A stretch of 44,586 bases of DNA from Verrucomicrobiota bacterium (GCA_003218135.1 QHNQ01000024.1:1-44586); one strand, 5' to 3'. Shown: positions 18,305-27,564, counted from the stretch's first letter. Notes: generated by a model from the letters alone, not told the origin. Program-made: numbers and translations.

Positions 18305-19624
18305 TCATGGGAACAACCCGCGCACCTGTTTGGCTTTGATCACGCGCTCGACTCCGGTCGCCATGGCCGCAGTGCGATGCGAAATTTTGTGTTCCTTGGC
18401 TCGCCTTATCACTTGTGCAAATGAATGCTCAAGGATGCGGAAGAGTTTGTCGGTCACTTCCGATTCTGTCCACAGAAATGCCTGCAAACCCTGCACCCAC
18501 TCGAAGTAAGAAACGATCACGCCGCCGGCGTTGCAGAGAATATCCGGGATCACGAAAATTTCGTCCCAGCGCTTTTCGAGAATCCGGTCTGCCTCCGGTG
18601 TAGTCGGACCGTTCGCTGCCTCGGCAAGGATACGGCATTTGAGTTGACCGGCGTTCTTTCCGGTAATCACTCGATCGACTGCGGCGGGAATAAGGATGTC
18701 GCACGGCAGAGTGAGGAATTCCTTGGGATCGACGTGGTCGTCCTGAGCGAAGGCCCGCAGATTTCCCTTTTTAAACACGTGCTGCTCCGCGGCTTTCACG
18801 TCAATTCCCTTCGGATTGTAGATTGCTGCGGTGTGATCGCTGATCCCGGTGACTTTGACGCCGCTTTTGTAGGCCAGCGACAGAGCTGCCACCGAACCGA
18901 CGTTGCCGAATCCCTGCACGATGGCTGTGCACTTTTCAGGATTCAGCTTCAGCATGCTCATGGCCCGCTCGATCAGGTAAACAACGCCGCGCCCGGTCGC
19001 TTCGCGCCGGCCTTCAGTCCCACCGATGGCGACCGGTTTGCCGGTAACGATTTCATTGACGGCGTAGCCCATGTAAACGGAGTAGGTGTCCATAAACCAG
19101 GCCATGATCTGTTCGTTCGTGCCCATGTCGGGCCCCATGATGTCGGTGTGCGGCCCGACAAACGGAATCATTTCCTGCATGTAACGGCGCGAGACAGCTT
19201 CCAGCTCGTTCCGTGATAATTTGGTCGGATCGACAGCGACGCCGCCTTTCGCTCCGCCGTACGGCAATTGCGCCAGCGCGCATTTCCAGCTCATCCACAT
19301 CGCCAACGCGGCCGTTTCGCCCATCGACAATGAAAGCGCGAACCGCGTGCCGCCCTTGGTCGGGCCGAGCGCGATATGGTGTTGAACGCGGTAGCCCTGG
19401 AACGCTTTCGTGCTGCCATCGTCCATGTGCACCGGCAACGTCACAGCGACCGCGCGCTTCGGATACGTCGCCCACTCGCGGTCGCCCTCATCGATGTTCA
19501 GGTAATCGGCGATGACGCTGAACTGGTCGCACGCCATTTTGAAAACTTCGTCGTCGTAAATTGTTGCAGATGAATTTGTCGAATCCCGAGCATCCATTGG
19601 AAAGTTGCTATTTGCGCTGTGCAA
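18305..19624 (-). CDS. gdhA: Glutamate dehydrogenase (Glu/Leu/Phe/Val family)
   Basis: GYRVQHHIALGPTKGGTRF, PYGGAKGGV, VQGFGNVGS, LAEAANGPTTPEAD. Confidence 0.95.
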   Translation of the reverse strand: MHSANSNFPMDARDSTNSSATIYDDEVFKMACDQFSVIADYLNIDEGDREWATYPKRAVAVTLPVHMDDGSTKAFQGYRVQHHIALGPTKGGTRFALSLSMGETAALAMWMSWKCALAQLPYGGAKGGVAVDPTKLSRNELEAVSRRYMQEMIPFVGPHTDIMGPDMGTNEQIMAWFMDTYSVYMGYAVNEIVTGKPVAIGGTEGRREATGRGVVYLIERAMSMLKLNPEKCTAIVQGFGNVGSVAALSLAYKSGVKVTGISDHTAAIYNPKGIDVKAAEQHVFKKGNLRAFAQDDHVDPKEFLTLPCDILIPAAVDRVITGKNAGQLKCRILAEAANGPTTPEADRILEKRWDEIFVIPDILCNAGGVIVSYFEWVQGLQAFLWTESEVTDKLFRILEHSFAQVIRRAKEHKISHRTAAMATGVERVIKAKQVRGLFP

Positions 19625-19656
19625 ATCGAGCCGTCAACTCCGAAAGAGACAAAACT

Positions 19657-19795
19657 AACCACGAATTCACACCAATAAAAATCTCTCTTTAAACGTCAGG
19701 TTGTTCGACGATTAGCTACCCGCTCCGAGCGCTCGCCAGAGCGAACAACAGTTTGTCTGTGAATTTGTGTCTATTTGTGTCCATTCGTGGTTCAA
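19657..19795. repeat. Inverted word-repeat element (CACGAAT)
   Basis: AACCACGAATTCACACCAATAAAAA ... GTGAATTTGTGTCTATTTGTGTCCATTCGTGGTT. Confidence 0.8.
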
Positions 19796-20922
19796 TGCAG
19801 CCACAAATGAAAATTGAAACCTTAGCTGTTCACGCCGGGCACAGCATTGACCCTGCGACCGGAGCAGTCGCTGCCCCGATTTACCTGTCCACGACGTTCG
19901 AGCGCGACGTAGACGGAGCGTACTCGCGCGGGTTCATGTACACGCGCAACAACAATCCCAACCGGGAGGCGTTGGAGCGCGGGATCAGCGCGCTGGAAGG
20001 CGGTGTCGCCGCCGCGGCGTTCAGCTCCGGAACGGGAGCAACCACATCCATTCTTCAAGCGCTCGTGCCGGGCGATCATCTCCTGGCTCACGTTGACGCC
20101 TATTACGGAACATCGCGATTGATCCGTGAGATTTTTCTGCGCTGGGGACTCAAAGCCGATTTCGTCGACATGAGCGATCTGGCCGCCGTGAAAAAAGCGT
20201 TGAAGCCAAACACAAAGTTGGCGTGGGCAGAGACGCCATCCAATCCATTGTTGAAAGTTGTCGATCTCGCTGCCGTCGCGGAGATCGTACACGACGCCGG
20301 GGCGCTTTTGGTTTGCGACAACACCTGGGCGCCAGTGTTGCAACGGCCGTTCGATCTCGGCGCCGATTTAATCCTCCACTCGACCACGAAATATTTCGGC
20401 GGGCATTGCGATGTCCTGGGCGGCATTGTGGTTGCGAAAACGGAAAATGATTTTGTTCAGCGCATCCGCAGCATTCAGTACGAGGGCGGCGCAGTCCCCT
20501 CGCCTTTCGATTGCTGGTTGATCCTGCGCGGCATGCGCACGCTACCGTGGCGAATGCGAGCGCACTCGGGGAACGCGATGAAGGTGGCGGATTTCCTGGC
20601 ACAACATCGAAAAGTGGCAGGCGTTCATTACCCAGGATTGCAATCGCATCCGGGACATGAGATCGCCGCACGGCAGATGTCATTGTTCGGCGGGATGCTT
20701 TCGTTTGAAGCGAAAGACGGACGCGATACTGCGATGTCGGTTGCGGAAAAAACGAAAATTTTTATTCGCGCCACCAGCCTGGGCGGCGTGGAAAGTTTGA
20801 TCGAGCATCGGGCATCCATCGAAGGACCGGGCACAACTTCGCCTGAAGGTTTGCTGCGGCTTTCCATCGGCCTCGAAAACGCGGACGATTTGATCGAGGA
20901 CCTCGATCAAGCGCTGGGATAA
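19795..20922 (+). CDS. metB: Cystathionine gamma-synthase/lyase (Cys/Met metabolism PLP enzyme)
   Basis: TLAVHAGHSIDPATGAVAAPIYLSTTF, FSSGTGATTSI, LILHSTTKYFGGHCDVLGG. Confidence 0.92.
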   Translation: MQPQMKIETLAVHAGHSIDPATGAVAAPIYLSTTFERDVDGAYSRGFMYTRNNNPNREALERGISALEGGVAAAAFSSGTGATTSILQALVPGDHLLAHVDAYYGTSRLIREIFLRWGLKADFVDMSDLAAVKKALKPNTKLAWAETPSNPLLKVVDLAAVAEIVHDAGALLVCDNTWAPVLQRPFDLGADLILHSTTKYFGGHCDVLGGIVVAKTENDFVQRIRSIQYEGGAVPSPFDCWLILRGMRTLPWRMRAHSGNAMKVADFLAQHRKVAGVHYPGLQSHPGHEIAARQMSLFGGMLSFEAKDGRDTAMSVAEKTKIFIRATSLGGVESLIEHRASIEGPGTTSPEGLLRLSIGLENADDLIEDLDQALG

Positions 20923-20923
20923 T

Positions 20924-20984
20924 TTGTAGGGCGTTTCTGCGAAACGCCATCGTGTCCCAGGCGTCTGACACAGACGCCCTACAA
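20924..20984. repeat. GTAGGG double-hairpin element at metB/murJ junction
   Basis: TTGTAGGGCGTTTCTGCGAAACGCC ... GGCGTCTGACACAGACGCCCTACAA. Confidence 0.92.
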
Positions 20985-22484
20985 TTCGCAATTCAAAAAG
21001 CGCAGGCTCGCCCACGCATCCAGCCACCAGTAATTGGCCGCCCAGCAGACCAGCGCCAGCAGCGCACCGGCGAGACAAATCTTTCCGAGACCAACTAATG
21101 TCTGGCGTGTCTCCAACCTGCGCGTATGCCGGCGCATCAAAGCGTAAAGCAAAAGAAAATTCATTGTCGCGACCAGGCTTGTCGAAAAGGCAAGGCCACG
21201 ATGTCCCCAGCCCAGCCGGAAGGTGAAAAGCCAGTTGAGAAAAAGATTCGCGCCGATTGCCAGAAAACTCACCACCATTGGCGTGTTGCGTTTGCCGATC
21301 GCGTAGAACGCGGGCGTCAACACTTTCAACGCCGCATAAGAAACGAGCCCGATCGCATAAAATCGCAGCGCGCGCGCAGTTTGTTGCGTCGCCTCCGCGT
21401 CGAAGTGCCCGTGCTGGTAAATCACGCTAATGATTGGCGACGCCAACATTGCCAGCCCAATGGCCGAGGGAATCGTAAGCAAAAACGCCAGCCGCATTCC
21501 GCGCGCAAGAATCGCGCGGAACTCAGCCGTGTTCCCCAGCGCGGCGCTCTTCGAAACCAGTGGCAGCGTCACTGTCCCGATGGCCACTCCAAAAATTCCC
21601 AGCGGCAATTGCATCAGGCGAAACGCAATGTTGAGCCAGCTCACCGGGCCGTTAATCGATAGCCCGGTTGTTGGATCCGTGATGCTGGCCGCAAATCCGC
21701 TGTTGATCAGCACGTTCACCTGCACGGCGCTGGCCGCGATGACCGCCGGTCCCATCAAGGTGAGCACCGTGCGCACGCCTTCGTCGCGCCAATGAAAATC
21801 GGCGTGAAATCTGTAGCCAACTTTCCACAGCGACGGAAACTGTCCCACCAGTTGCCAGGCGCCACCGATCAGCGTCCCGATCGCGAGGCCCACCAGCGAA
21901 CGCGCGCCGAAATGCGGATCGAGCCAATAACCGATTGCCACGCCGGCAATGATCGAGCCGAGATTGAAATAGCTCGACGCCATCGCCGGCGGACCGAAAA
22001 CGTGTTTCGCATTCAGCATTCCCATCACCAGGGCCGCGAGCGAAACCAGCAGCATGAACGGCCACATGATCCGGGTCAGCAAAATCGTCAGCGCAGTTTT
22101 GTCCGGCGACCAAGCTCCCCATGTCAAAAGCTCCACCAGCTGCGGCGCGAACACGATCCCCAGCAACGTCACTGCGCTCATGAATACCGCCGTCAGCGTC
22201 GCCACCTTATTGGCCAGTCGCCACGCTGATTGATCGCCTTCGACGGCGATCTTTTTCGAGAACGTCGTGATGAACGCCGTAGAAAGCGCGCCCTCGGCAA
22301 ACAAGTCACGCAACAGGTTGGGCAAGCGAAATGCCATTAAAAAGGCGTCGAGATTTTTTCCGGCCCCAAACAAGCCGGCAAACACCGTTTCCCGAATCAG
22401 ACCGAGCACGCGGCTCGAGAGAACGGCGATGCCCACAACACCCGTTGCGCGGGTGCTCATTCGCCGTTCAGCTGCCTCAGTCAT
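20979..22484 (-). CDS. murJ: Lipid II flippase MurJ
   Basis: GLIRETVFAGLFGAGKNLDAFLMAFRLPNLLRDLFAEGALSTAFI; many TM segments. Confidence 0.96.
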   Translation of the reverse strand: MTEAAERRMSTRATGVVGIAVLSSRVLGLIRETVFAGLFGAGKNLDAFLMAFRLPNLLRDLFAEGALSTAFITTFSKKIAVEGDQSAWRLANKVATLTAVFMSAVTLLGIVFAPQLVELLTWGAWSPDKTALTILLTRIMWPFMLLVSLAALVMGMLNAKHVFGPPAMASSYFNLGSIIAGVAIGYWLDPHFGARSLVGLAIGTLIGGAWQLVGQFPSLWKVGYRFHADFHWRDEGVRTVLTLMGPAVIAASAVQVNVLINSGFAASITDPTTGLSINGPVSWLNIAFRLMQLPLGIFGVAIGTVTLPLVSKSAALGNTAEFRAILARGMRLAFLLTIPSAIGLAMLASPIISVIYQHGHFDAEATQQTARALRFYAIGLVSYAALKVLTPAFYAIGKRNTPMVVSFLAIGANLFLNWLFTFRLGWGHRGLAFSTSLVATMNFLLLYALMRRHTRRLETRQTLVGLGKICLAGALLALVCWAANYWWLDAWASLRFLNCEL

Positions 22485-22485
22485 C

Positions 22486-22526
22486 GGCGAACAAAGAACA
22501 GAGTCCGCGGATTTACGAAAGCAAAA
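22486..22526 (+). repeat. Direct repeat, left copy
   Basis: GGCGAACAAAGAACAGAGTCCGCGGATTTACGAAAGCAAAA; similar to 23782-23824. Confidence 0.8.
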
Positions 22527-22568
22527 ACTTCTGGGACGACCGCGGATGACACGGATTTACAGGGATTG

Positions 22569-22595
22569 TGTAGGGCGTCCGCCGCGGCGGACGCC
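22569..22595. repeat. Single-hairpin GTAGGG element
   Basis: TGTAGGGCGTCCGCCGCGGCGGACGCC. Confidence 0.8.
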
Positions 22596-22839
22596 AATGA
22601 ATTCAACCACGGATGGCGCGGATTTCGCTGATTTTCGGGTAATGACAAATGATGAGTGCAGTCCAGGTGGATCGGCTTCTCCGAAGACGATGGCCTGATT
22701 GATCGCCGAAGGCGCAGATATGATCAGGCGGCAGAGCCGCAGCTGGTTACGCAACGCGTTGAAGACAACCCGTTCCACCTGTACGCACGCGCCTGTGGCG
22801 CGTCGCGCATAGCGCCGTGGCTACAACACCATCCATGTT

Positions 22840-23038
22840 ATCCGCTGGGCTGCGACACGGTGTAGTGGAAATGGATGAAACTTATCTTGGAGGCAAGATC
22901 AGTGGCAAGGGAACCGGCGGGCATACGCCGAATAAAACGTGCGTTGTTTCTCTCGTTGAACGCGGCGGGAAATCGCGGTCAAGCGGCGAAATGGCGCAAA
23001 GGAAATTGGTTTCCATGAGCTATCAAAAGGTCAAGTAG
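22840..23038 (+). pseudogene. IS1595/ISXO2-like transposase remnant
   Basis: GVVEMDETYLGGKISGKGTGGHTPNKTCVVSLVERGGK resembles the DDE segment of ISXO2-like transposases; both ends missing. Confidence 0.65.
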
Positions 23039-23220
23039 TGTCGGTCAAGGATTGCGATGGTCGTAGCGTTCGACTACGAATTTGGAGGAACGCGGGAAGT
23101 TTGGTGTTCGTGGCCTCTGACGAAGTATATCGACTGTTGGAAACCGGTCACAAGGATGTTTGGGCGATCGGTGTCCCTAAATCAGACGTGTCTAGTAGAC
23201 GAAATCACGCGAGCACGTAA
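23038..23220 (+). CDS. Small protein of unknown function (60 aa, GTG start)
   Basis: Plausible composition (RLRIWRNAGSLVFVASDEVYRLLETGHKDVWAIGVPKSDV); close to the next small ORF. Confidence 0.35.
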   Translation: MSVKDCDGRSVRLRIWRNAGSLVFVASDEVYRLLETGHKDVWAIGVPKSDVSSRRNHAST

Positions 23221-23229
23221 CCTGCAGAT

Positions 23230-23364
23230 ATGCCAGCCGCGAAACCACTTCGGCTAGAACGCCAGATTAAATTCGACGACGCAATGCGGCGAGCGATGCG
23301 CGTCCCGCCGCCGCCAAGCGGAAAGAAAGCAAAGCAGAAAGTCTGGCGGAAGAAACGCCGTTAG
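23230..23364 (+). CDS. Small basic protein of unknown function (44 aa)
   Basis: ATG...TAG reading MPAAKPLRLERQIKFDDAMRRAMRVPPPPSGKKAKQKVWRKKRR; below the ORF-track cut-off. Confidence 0.4.
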   Translation: MPAAKPLRLERQIKFDDAMRRAMRVPPPPSGKKAKQKVWRKKRR

Positions 23365-23543
23365 CCGTTCCTAGGCCATTTGTCGAAGATCGTGCAGAGT
23401 CCCTTCTGGTAAAAGCGCACTCGGAATCCGAATTGGTTCGCAAACTCTGCGATCTTTATCTCGCGGTCTTTCTGCTCAAGCGGCCAGAGCCGCTGCAATT
23501 CTTTCTCGTAAACGGCGCAGTGTTTCCATTCGCCGCTTTGCAA
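23361..23543 (-). CDS. Small protein of unknown function (60 aa)
   Basis: EWKHCAVYEKELQRLWPLEQKDREIKIAEFANQFGFRVRFYQKGLCTIFDKWP has protein-like composition; convergent with the 44-aa ORF. Confidence 0.45.
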   Translation of the reverse strand: MQSGEWKHCAVYEKELQRLWPLEQKDREIKIAEFANQFGFRVRFYQKGLCTIFDKWPRNG

Positions 23544-23781
23544 CTCGCCTTCGATGTAGGTAGCAAGCGTTGTCGTGCTAACGCCGATCTTGCTCAGGTC
23601 GCAATCGGATTGTCAAGACCTTTGTGAAGTGCATACTCCTCCGTTTTTTGTTCTCCTGATTTGTTTTAGTTCAAAATCCCGTAAGGAGTGAAACAGTCGT
23701 TTAGACCTAGGTCACGATGCGAATACGCGTGAACAGGCTGGCAGTCTGCGTAGCGGGTACTCGGCGGCGATCAGATGCCGC

Positions 23782-23824
23782 GGTGAACAAAGAACAGCCT
23801 CCGCGGATTTACGAAAAGAAAAAT
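23782..23824 (+). repeat. Direct repeat, right copy
   Basis: GGTGAACAAAGAACAGCCTCCGCGGATTTACGAAAAGAAAAA. Confidence 0.8.
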
Positions 23825-24469
23825 TTAGGGCTGAGACATGAATTACACGAACGGTCACGAATCTGAGGACAAACTCACCACAGAGAACATAGAGGCCACA
23901 GAGGTTCCCCACAGAGTGAACAGTCCGGCAGCTGCCGGGTCAGAACAGTTGCCCTTCGTCAGGTTACACTTTTTATGAGGGACTTGTCTGGGGGTCTGGG
24001 GGGAACAGCTCTTAAATGGAGGGAATTGTTACGGAGAGAATTGTTAGTGAAGGGCGGCGACTGCCGCTGCCAGGTGGGTTCGCATTACTTCGCCCATGAA
24101 AGATGTGGGGGGAACAGCCGCGCTTTGCAGATCTTGCGAAGTTCGCGAAGAAAGTTCGCCTTCTGTGAGAGATTCGAACGGCTTGGCGGTGTGGTTCGAG
24201 GACGCGCGTATCCAAAGTTAAAAATGAAGCGCGCCAGTGTTGTTCTCCTAAAACCGCTTGTAAAGAAAAAACCTCTCATTCTGGATAGGGAGCGCTCCCT
24301 GAACTTTTTGTGCAAATCCCCTTAGGGGAGAATGTGAACAGCGGTGAACAGGGTCAGGTTTTGTCATTGGAGAAATTCCTCTTAAGTAGAGCCGCTGGTT
24401 GTAACGATTTTTTTGGAGGAAATTGTGGGGTTATCTTTTTCTTAGGAAAGTCCTCTTAGGTAAACAAGT

Positions 24470-24521
24470 TGTAGCGGTGCTTGTGCCAAGCACCAAGGCG
24501 TTTGACACAAACGCCTCCACA
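24470..24521. repeat. GTAG double-hairpin element
   Basis: TGTAGCGGTGCTTGTGCCAAGCACC...AGGCGTTTGACACAAACGCCTCCACA; near-copy of 11204-11263. Confidence 0.88.
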
Positions 24522-24525
24522 GTAG

Positions 24526-25275
24526 TTACCCGGCAGGAAAGCGGACTACCTTTTTCTTGCCTCTGCCAGCTATTATCTTTGGAGGCAAGAAAGTTTCTTC
24601 TACGTATTTAGTGGCTCGTTCCACCAGCTCCCGGCTGCCATTCAGGCCAAGCTTATGTTTGATGTTTTCGCGATGGCTCTCGATGGTTTTTACGCTCAGA
24701 TTGAGTGAACGCGCGATTTGGCTGTTGCGAAGGCCCGAGCCTAACAAATTGAAAATGTGCATCTCGCGATCGGATAGCTTTTCTATACCTATGCTACTGG
24801 GAGAATGCGACGAACGATGCTCCGGCCGCGATTCCAAGGATTTTTTGAATGCGCGTATGGCCACATCGCGGCTAACGTAAATGTTACCGCTGATGACTTC
24901 GCGAATAGCAACCAGCAGCTCTTCCTTGGGCGCTTTTTTCATCACGAAACCATCAGCACCCGCACGCAAGGCGCGCTCTGCGAAGATTGCTTCTTCAAAG
25001 GCAGAATACACAAGGATGAGTAACGCGGGCCGCTCTGCCTTCAGCGCCTTAACAAATTCCAAGCTGTCGCCGGTGCCCAGTCGCAGCGCACTGATCAGCA
25101 ACTGCGGCTTGCATGTCGCAAGCTTGTTGCGCGCGTCGCGAATGTTGTCAGTTTCGCCGCAAACGGCGAGATCGGGCTGCAAGTTGAGATAGTTGATGAT
25201 GCCTTCGCGGACCAGCGGGTGCTCGTCCAAAACGAAAATTCGTGTCCTTACTGACCTCTTTCCTGTCGGCGACAT
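24526..25275 (-). CDS. LuxR/NarL-type response regulator with atypical receiver domain
   Basis: Receiver DEHPLVREGI ... FVMKKAPKEEL; HTH LSDREMHIFNLLGSGLRNSQIARSLNLSVKTIESHRENIKHKLGL; phospho-acceptor position reads Ala. Confidence 0.9.
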   Translation of the reverse strand: MSPTGKRSVRTRIFVLDEHPLVREGIINYLNLQPDLAVCGETDNIRDARNKLATCKPQLLISALRLGTGDSLEFVKALKAERPALLILVYSAFEEAIFAERALRAGADGFVMKKAPKEELLVAIREVISGNIYVSRDVAIRAFKKSLESRPEHRSSHSPSSIGIEKLSDREMHIFNLLGSGLRNSQIARSLNLSVKTIESHRENIKHKLGLNGSRELVERATKYVEETFLPPKIIAGRGKKKVVRFPAG

Positions 25276-25375
25276 GCGTGCGCGATACGGAATGCCGGGT
25301 TTTTGCCATTTCGGCGCCAGTTATGTCAAGCCCGGAATTGCCTCTGGCGAGACGCGCATCGCGCATCGCGTTCTC

Positions 25376-26296
25376 TCATTTCAAAAACAGGTTCATGCCC
25401 TCGAGATCGATGATGGCATGACAAATGTACAGCGTATCCATGCCCAAAATGCCGCCGGTCTCTGTGCTGCCCTCTCGCAACGAGAAATGGGGCAGCGCGA
25501 TGACGCCAAACTCCTCGCGCGGCACCATAAAATCGCCAATCTTCAGATCACTGATGCGCGCGGCACTGATATGCTTCGGTGCGCCAGTGGCAAAATAAGC
25601 TGAAAGCCGCGTCGGCTCAGACGGTATTCCAAGCGATCTTAACAAAGGTTCGTGGAGGATCGTAACGAATGCACCCGTGTCGACGACCAGGCGAACGGCT
25701 TCGCCATGAATCGAGCAGGGCACGGTGAGCGCGCCGTTTTGTTCCCGTCGTAGAGGAATTCTTGTGAATTTTTCCGCCAAAGCGACGGAGCTGAGATTCA
25801 GTCGGCGCGTTTGATCGATTTTAAAGAAAACAACTTTCGTCCGGCAGTTAATTATGGCGTCGTATCGAGCGAGAATGTCCAGACCAAGCAGGCCATCCAC
25901 TCCACTGTTCCGCGCGTTCGAGTGAAAAGAGTTGCGTAGCATGACCGGGCCGCCGCTAAAATTCATACCGCCTGCATTGAGACTTTGCGCAAAGCCAACA
26001 GGTAATAGCTGACCATTGATTCGCGTGAACCGTATGTAGCGAAGAGCACGCTGAGATGGCCGTATACCGAACGAACTGGCTGCGTCTGCATCCAGGATGA
26101 TCTGGTTCGATCCGGTATCGACCAGCAAATTTGCCGGCTGCCCGTTGATCGTGACCGGGATGATCATTTTATTCATGGGTCCGTAGCGAACTCGCACCGC
26201 TTTGTAGCCGCTTACCTGCGGCACCGAGCTGCTTTTGAATGCGCCGAAAAGCGAGACCGGCACGAGCATGAGAAGCGCGAGCATCAACATTCGCAT
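25376..26296 (-). CDS. Retropepsin-like aspartic protease with two DTG motifs
   Basis: LLVDTGSNQIILDA and LVVDTGAFVTILHE; signal-peptide-like start at 26296; upstream extension is repeat-derived. Confidence 0.85.
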   Translation of the reverse strand: MRMLMLALLMLVPVSLFGAFKSSSVPQVSGYKAVRVRYGPMNKMIIPVTINGQPANLLVDTGSNQIILDADAASSFGIRPSQRALRYIRFTRINGQLLPVGFAQSLNAGGMNFSGGPVMLRNSFHSNARNSGVDGLLGLDILARYDAIINCRTKVVFFKIDQTRRLNLSSVALAEKFTRIPLRREQNGALTVPCSIHGEAVRLVVDTGAFVTILHEPLLRSLGIPSEPTRLSAYFATGAPKHISAARISDLKIGDFMVPREEFGVIALPHFSLREGSTETGGILGMDTLYICHAIIDLEGMNLFLK

Positions 26297-26314
26297 GGCA
26301 AAAACGACGGCGGT

Positions 26315-26388
26315 TGTAGTGTCCGCTGTCCTCAGCGGATTTCTGGCCACGCACGACGGTGCGCTGGGGACAGCGCACGCTACAGCAC
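26315..26388. repeat. Repeat arms A and B (upstream of aspartic protease)
   Basis: A=26315-26337 and B=26368-26388, exact reverse complements of 26681-26703 and 26715-26735. Confidence 0.93.
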
Positions 26389-26527
26389 TGGGAGGGTTCA
26401 GCCTCTCAGCATTACTCAACTCCTCACCCTCCCCTTCTTCTCTTGCAAAGAGGAGAGGCGATCCAAATCGACATTCATCCGTCATTCGGCATTTGTGCTT
26501 TGTCGTTGCGGAGCCCAGCTGCGCAGA

Positions 26528-26655
26528 ACTAAAGCGACGCGAGGACGCGTGCGCACTCTCAAAGCTGCGCAAAACAGAGCGACGGTGTTCCCTGAATTTT
26601 GCACGAAGTGCTTTTGGAGTGCGATGCGTCCTCGCATCGCTTTCGTCATTTTAAG
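26528..26655. repeat. GACGCGAGGACGC family element, copy 2
   Basis: AAAGCGACGCGAGGACGCGTGCGCACTCTCAAAGCTGCGCAAAAC ... TTTTGCACGAAGTGCTTTTGGAGTGCGATGCGTCCTCGCATCGCTTT. Confidence 0.88.
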
Positions 26656-26680
26656 GCGGGTCATTCCCGTTGAACCACTC

Positions 26681-26735
26681 CGCTGAGGACAGCGGACACT
26701 ACAACGCATCGGGCGTGCTGTAGCGTGCGCTGTCC
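26681..26735. repeat. Repeat arms A' and B'
   Basis: CGCTGAGGACAGCGGACACTACA and GTGCTGTAGCGTGCGCTGTCC. Confidence 0.93.
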
Positions 26736-26750
26736 TCAGCGCAGCTCCAA

Positions 26751-27539
26751 TCACAAGCCCGTTGGGCAATCGATAAATTCCCATGGAATTCTAAATCGCT
26801 TCGACAAATGCCCAGCGAGCGCTTTCACGCCGAAAACTTCTGTAGCGTAATGGCCGCCGAGCAGAAGATTCATGCCGAGTTCTTCAGCGGCGACCGCCGC
26901 CCAGTGCGGGGCTTCGCCAGTAATAAAGGTGTCGATGTTTTCCCGTGCGACGCGGTAGATTTCCGAGCCGGCGGCGCCGGTGACAATGCCGATTGATCGA
27001 GTTTGTTTCGGACCGAAATCAAAAATCTTTACCGGGCCGTTCAACGCTTTCCGCAATTTTCGAAAGAGTTCGGTGCGCGGCATTGAGGCGCGCATTTTCA
27101 ACCCGACCGGCTGATCTTTTTCCTCCAGGAAAGGCTGCGCTGATTTCAGTCCAAGCGCGGCGGCGAGCTGCGCGTTGTTGCCGACTTTCGGATGGATATC
27201 CAGAGGAAGATGCGCGCTGTAGAGCGCGATATCGTTTTCAAAGGCGATCTGCAGTTGCCGGCGCAACGATTTTCTCACCGGTTGCAAGCCGGGCCAGAAC
27301 AAACCGTGATGCACAATCAGAAGATCGACTTTTTTCTTTGTGGCTTCAGTCAAAACGCGCGTGGAAACATCGACTGCCGCGCCGAGCCGCGTGACTCCTC
27401 CTGAATTTTCAATTTGCAGACCGTTGAGCGCGTTGTCCCAATCGCCGACGTCACGAATGCGCAGGAAGTCGTCGCTGTAACTAACGATGTTAGAAAGCGA
27501 AGCCGTCTGAGCGCCATGCATTTTCCTATTCTTACTCAT
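26751..27539 (-). CDS. NIF3-like dinuclear metal centre protein
   Basis: WDNALNGLQIENSGGVTRLGAAVDVS, DLLIVHHGLFWPG, FITGEAPHWAAVAAEELGMNLLLGGHYATE. Confidence 0.93.
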   Translation of the reverse strand: MSKNRKMHGAQTASLSNIVSYSDDFLRIRDVGDWDNALNGLQIENSGGVTRLGAAVDVSTRVLTEATKKKVDLLIVHHGLFWPGLQPVRKSLRRQLQIAFENDIALYSAHLPLDIHPKVGNNAQLAAALGLKSAQPFLEEKDQPVGLKMRASMPRTELFRKLRKALNGPVKIFDFGPKQTRSIGIVTGAAGSEIYRVARENIDTFITGEAPHWAAVAAEELGMNLLLGGHYATEVFGVKALAGHLSKRFRIPWEFIDCPTGL

Positions 27540-27564
27540 ATTGCTGTTCACGGGTTGGCCATTA

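Noticed and set aside
22486-23824. Intact IS element or toxin-antitoxin system
   Set aside because: The transposase is a fragment without visible terminal inverted repeats, and the small ORFs match no TA family I can name.
26297-26572. Long N-terminus of the aspartic protease ORF
   Set aside because: Encoded by interspersed repeats; a signal peptide starts at 26296.
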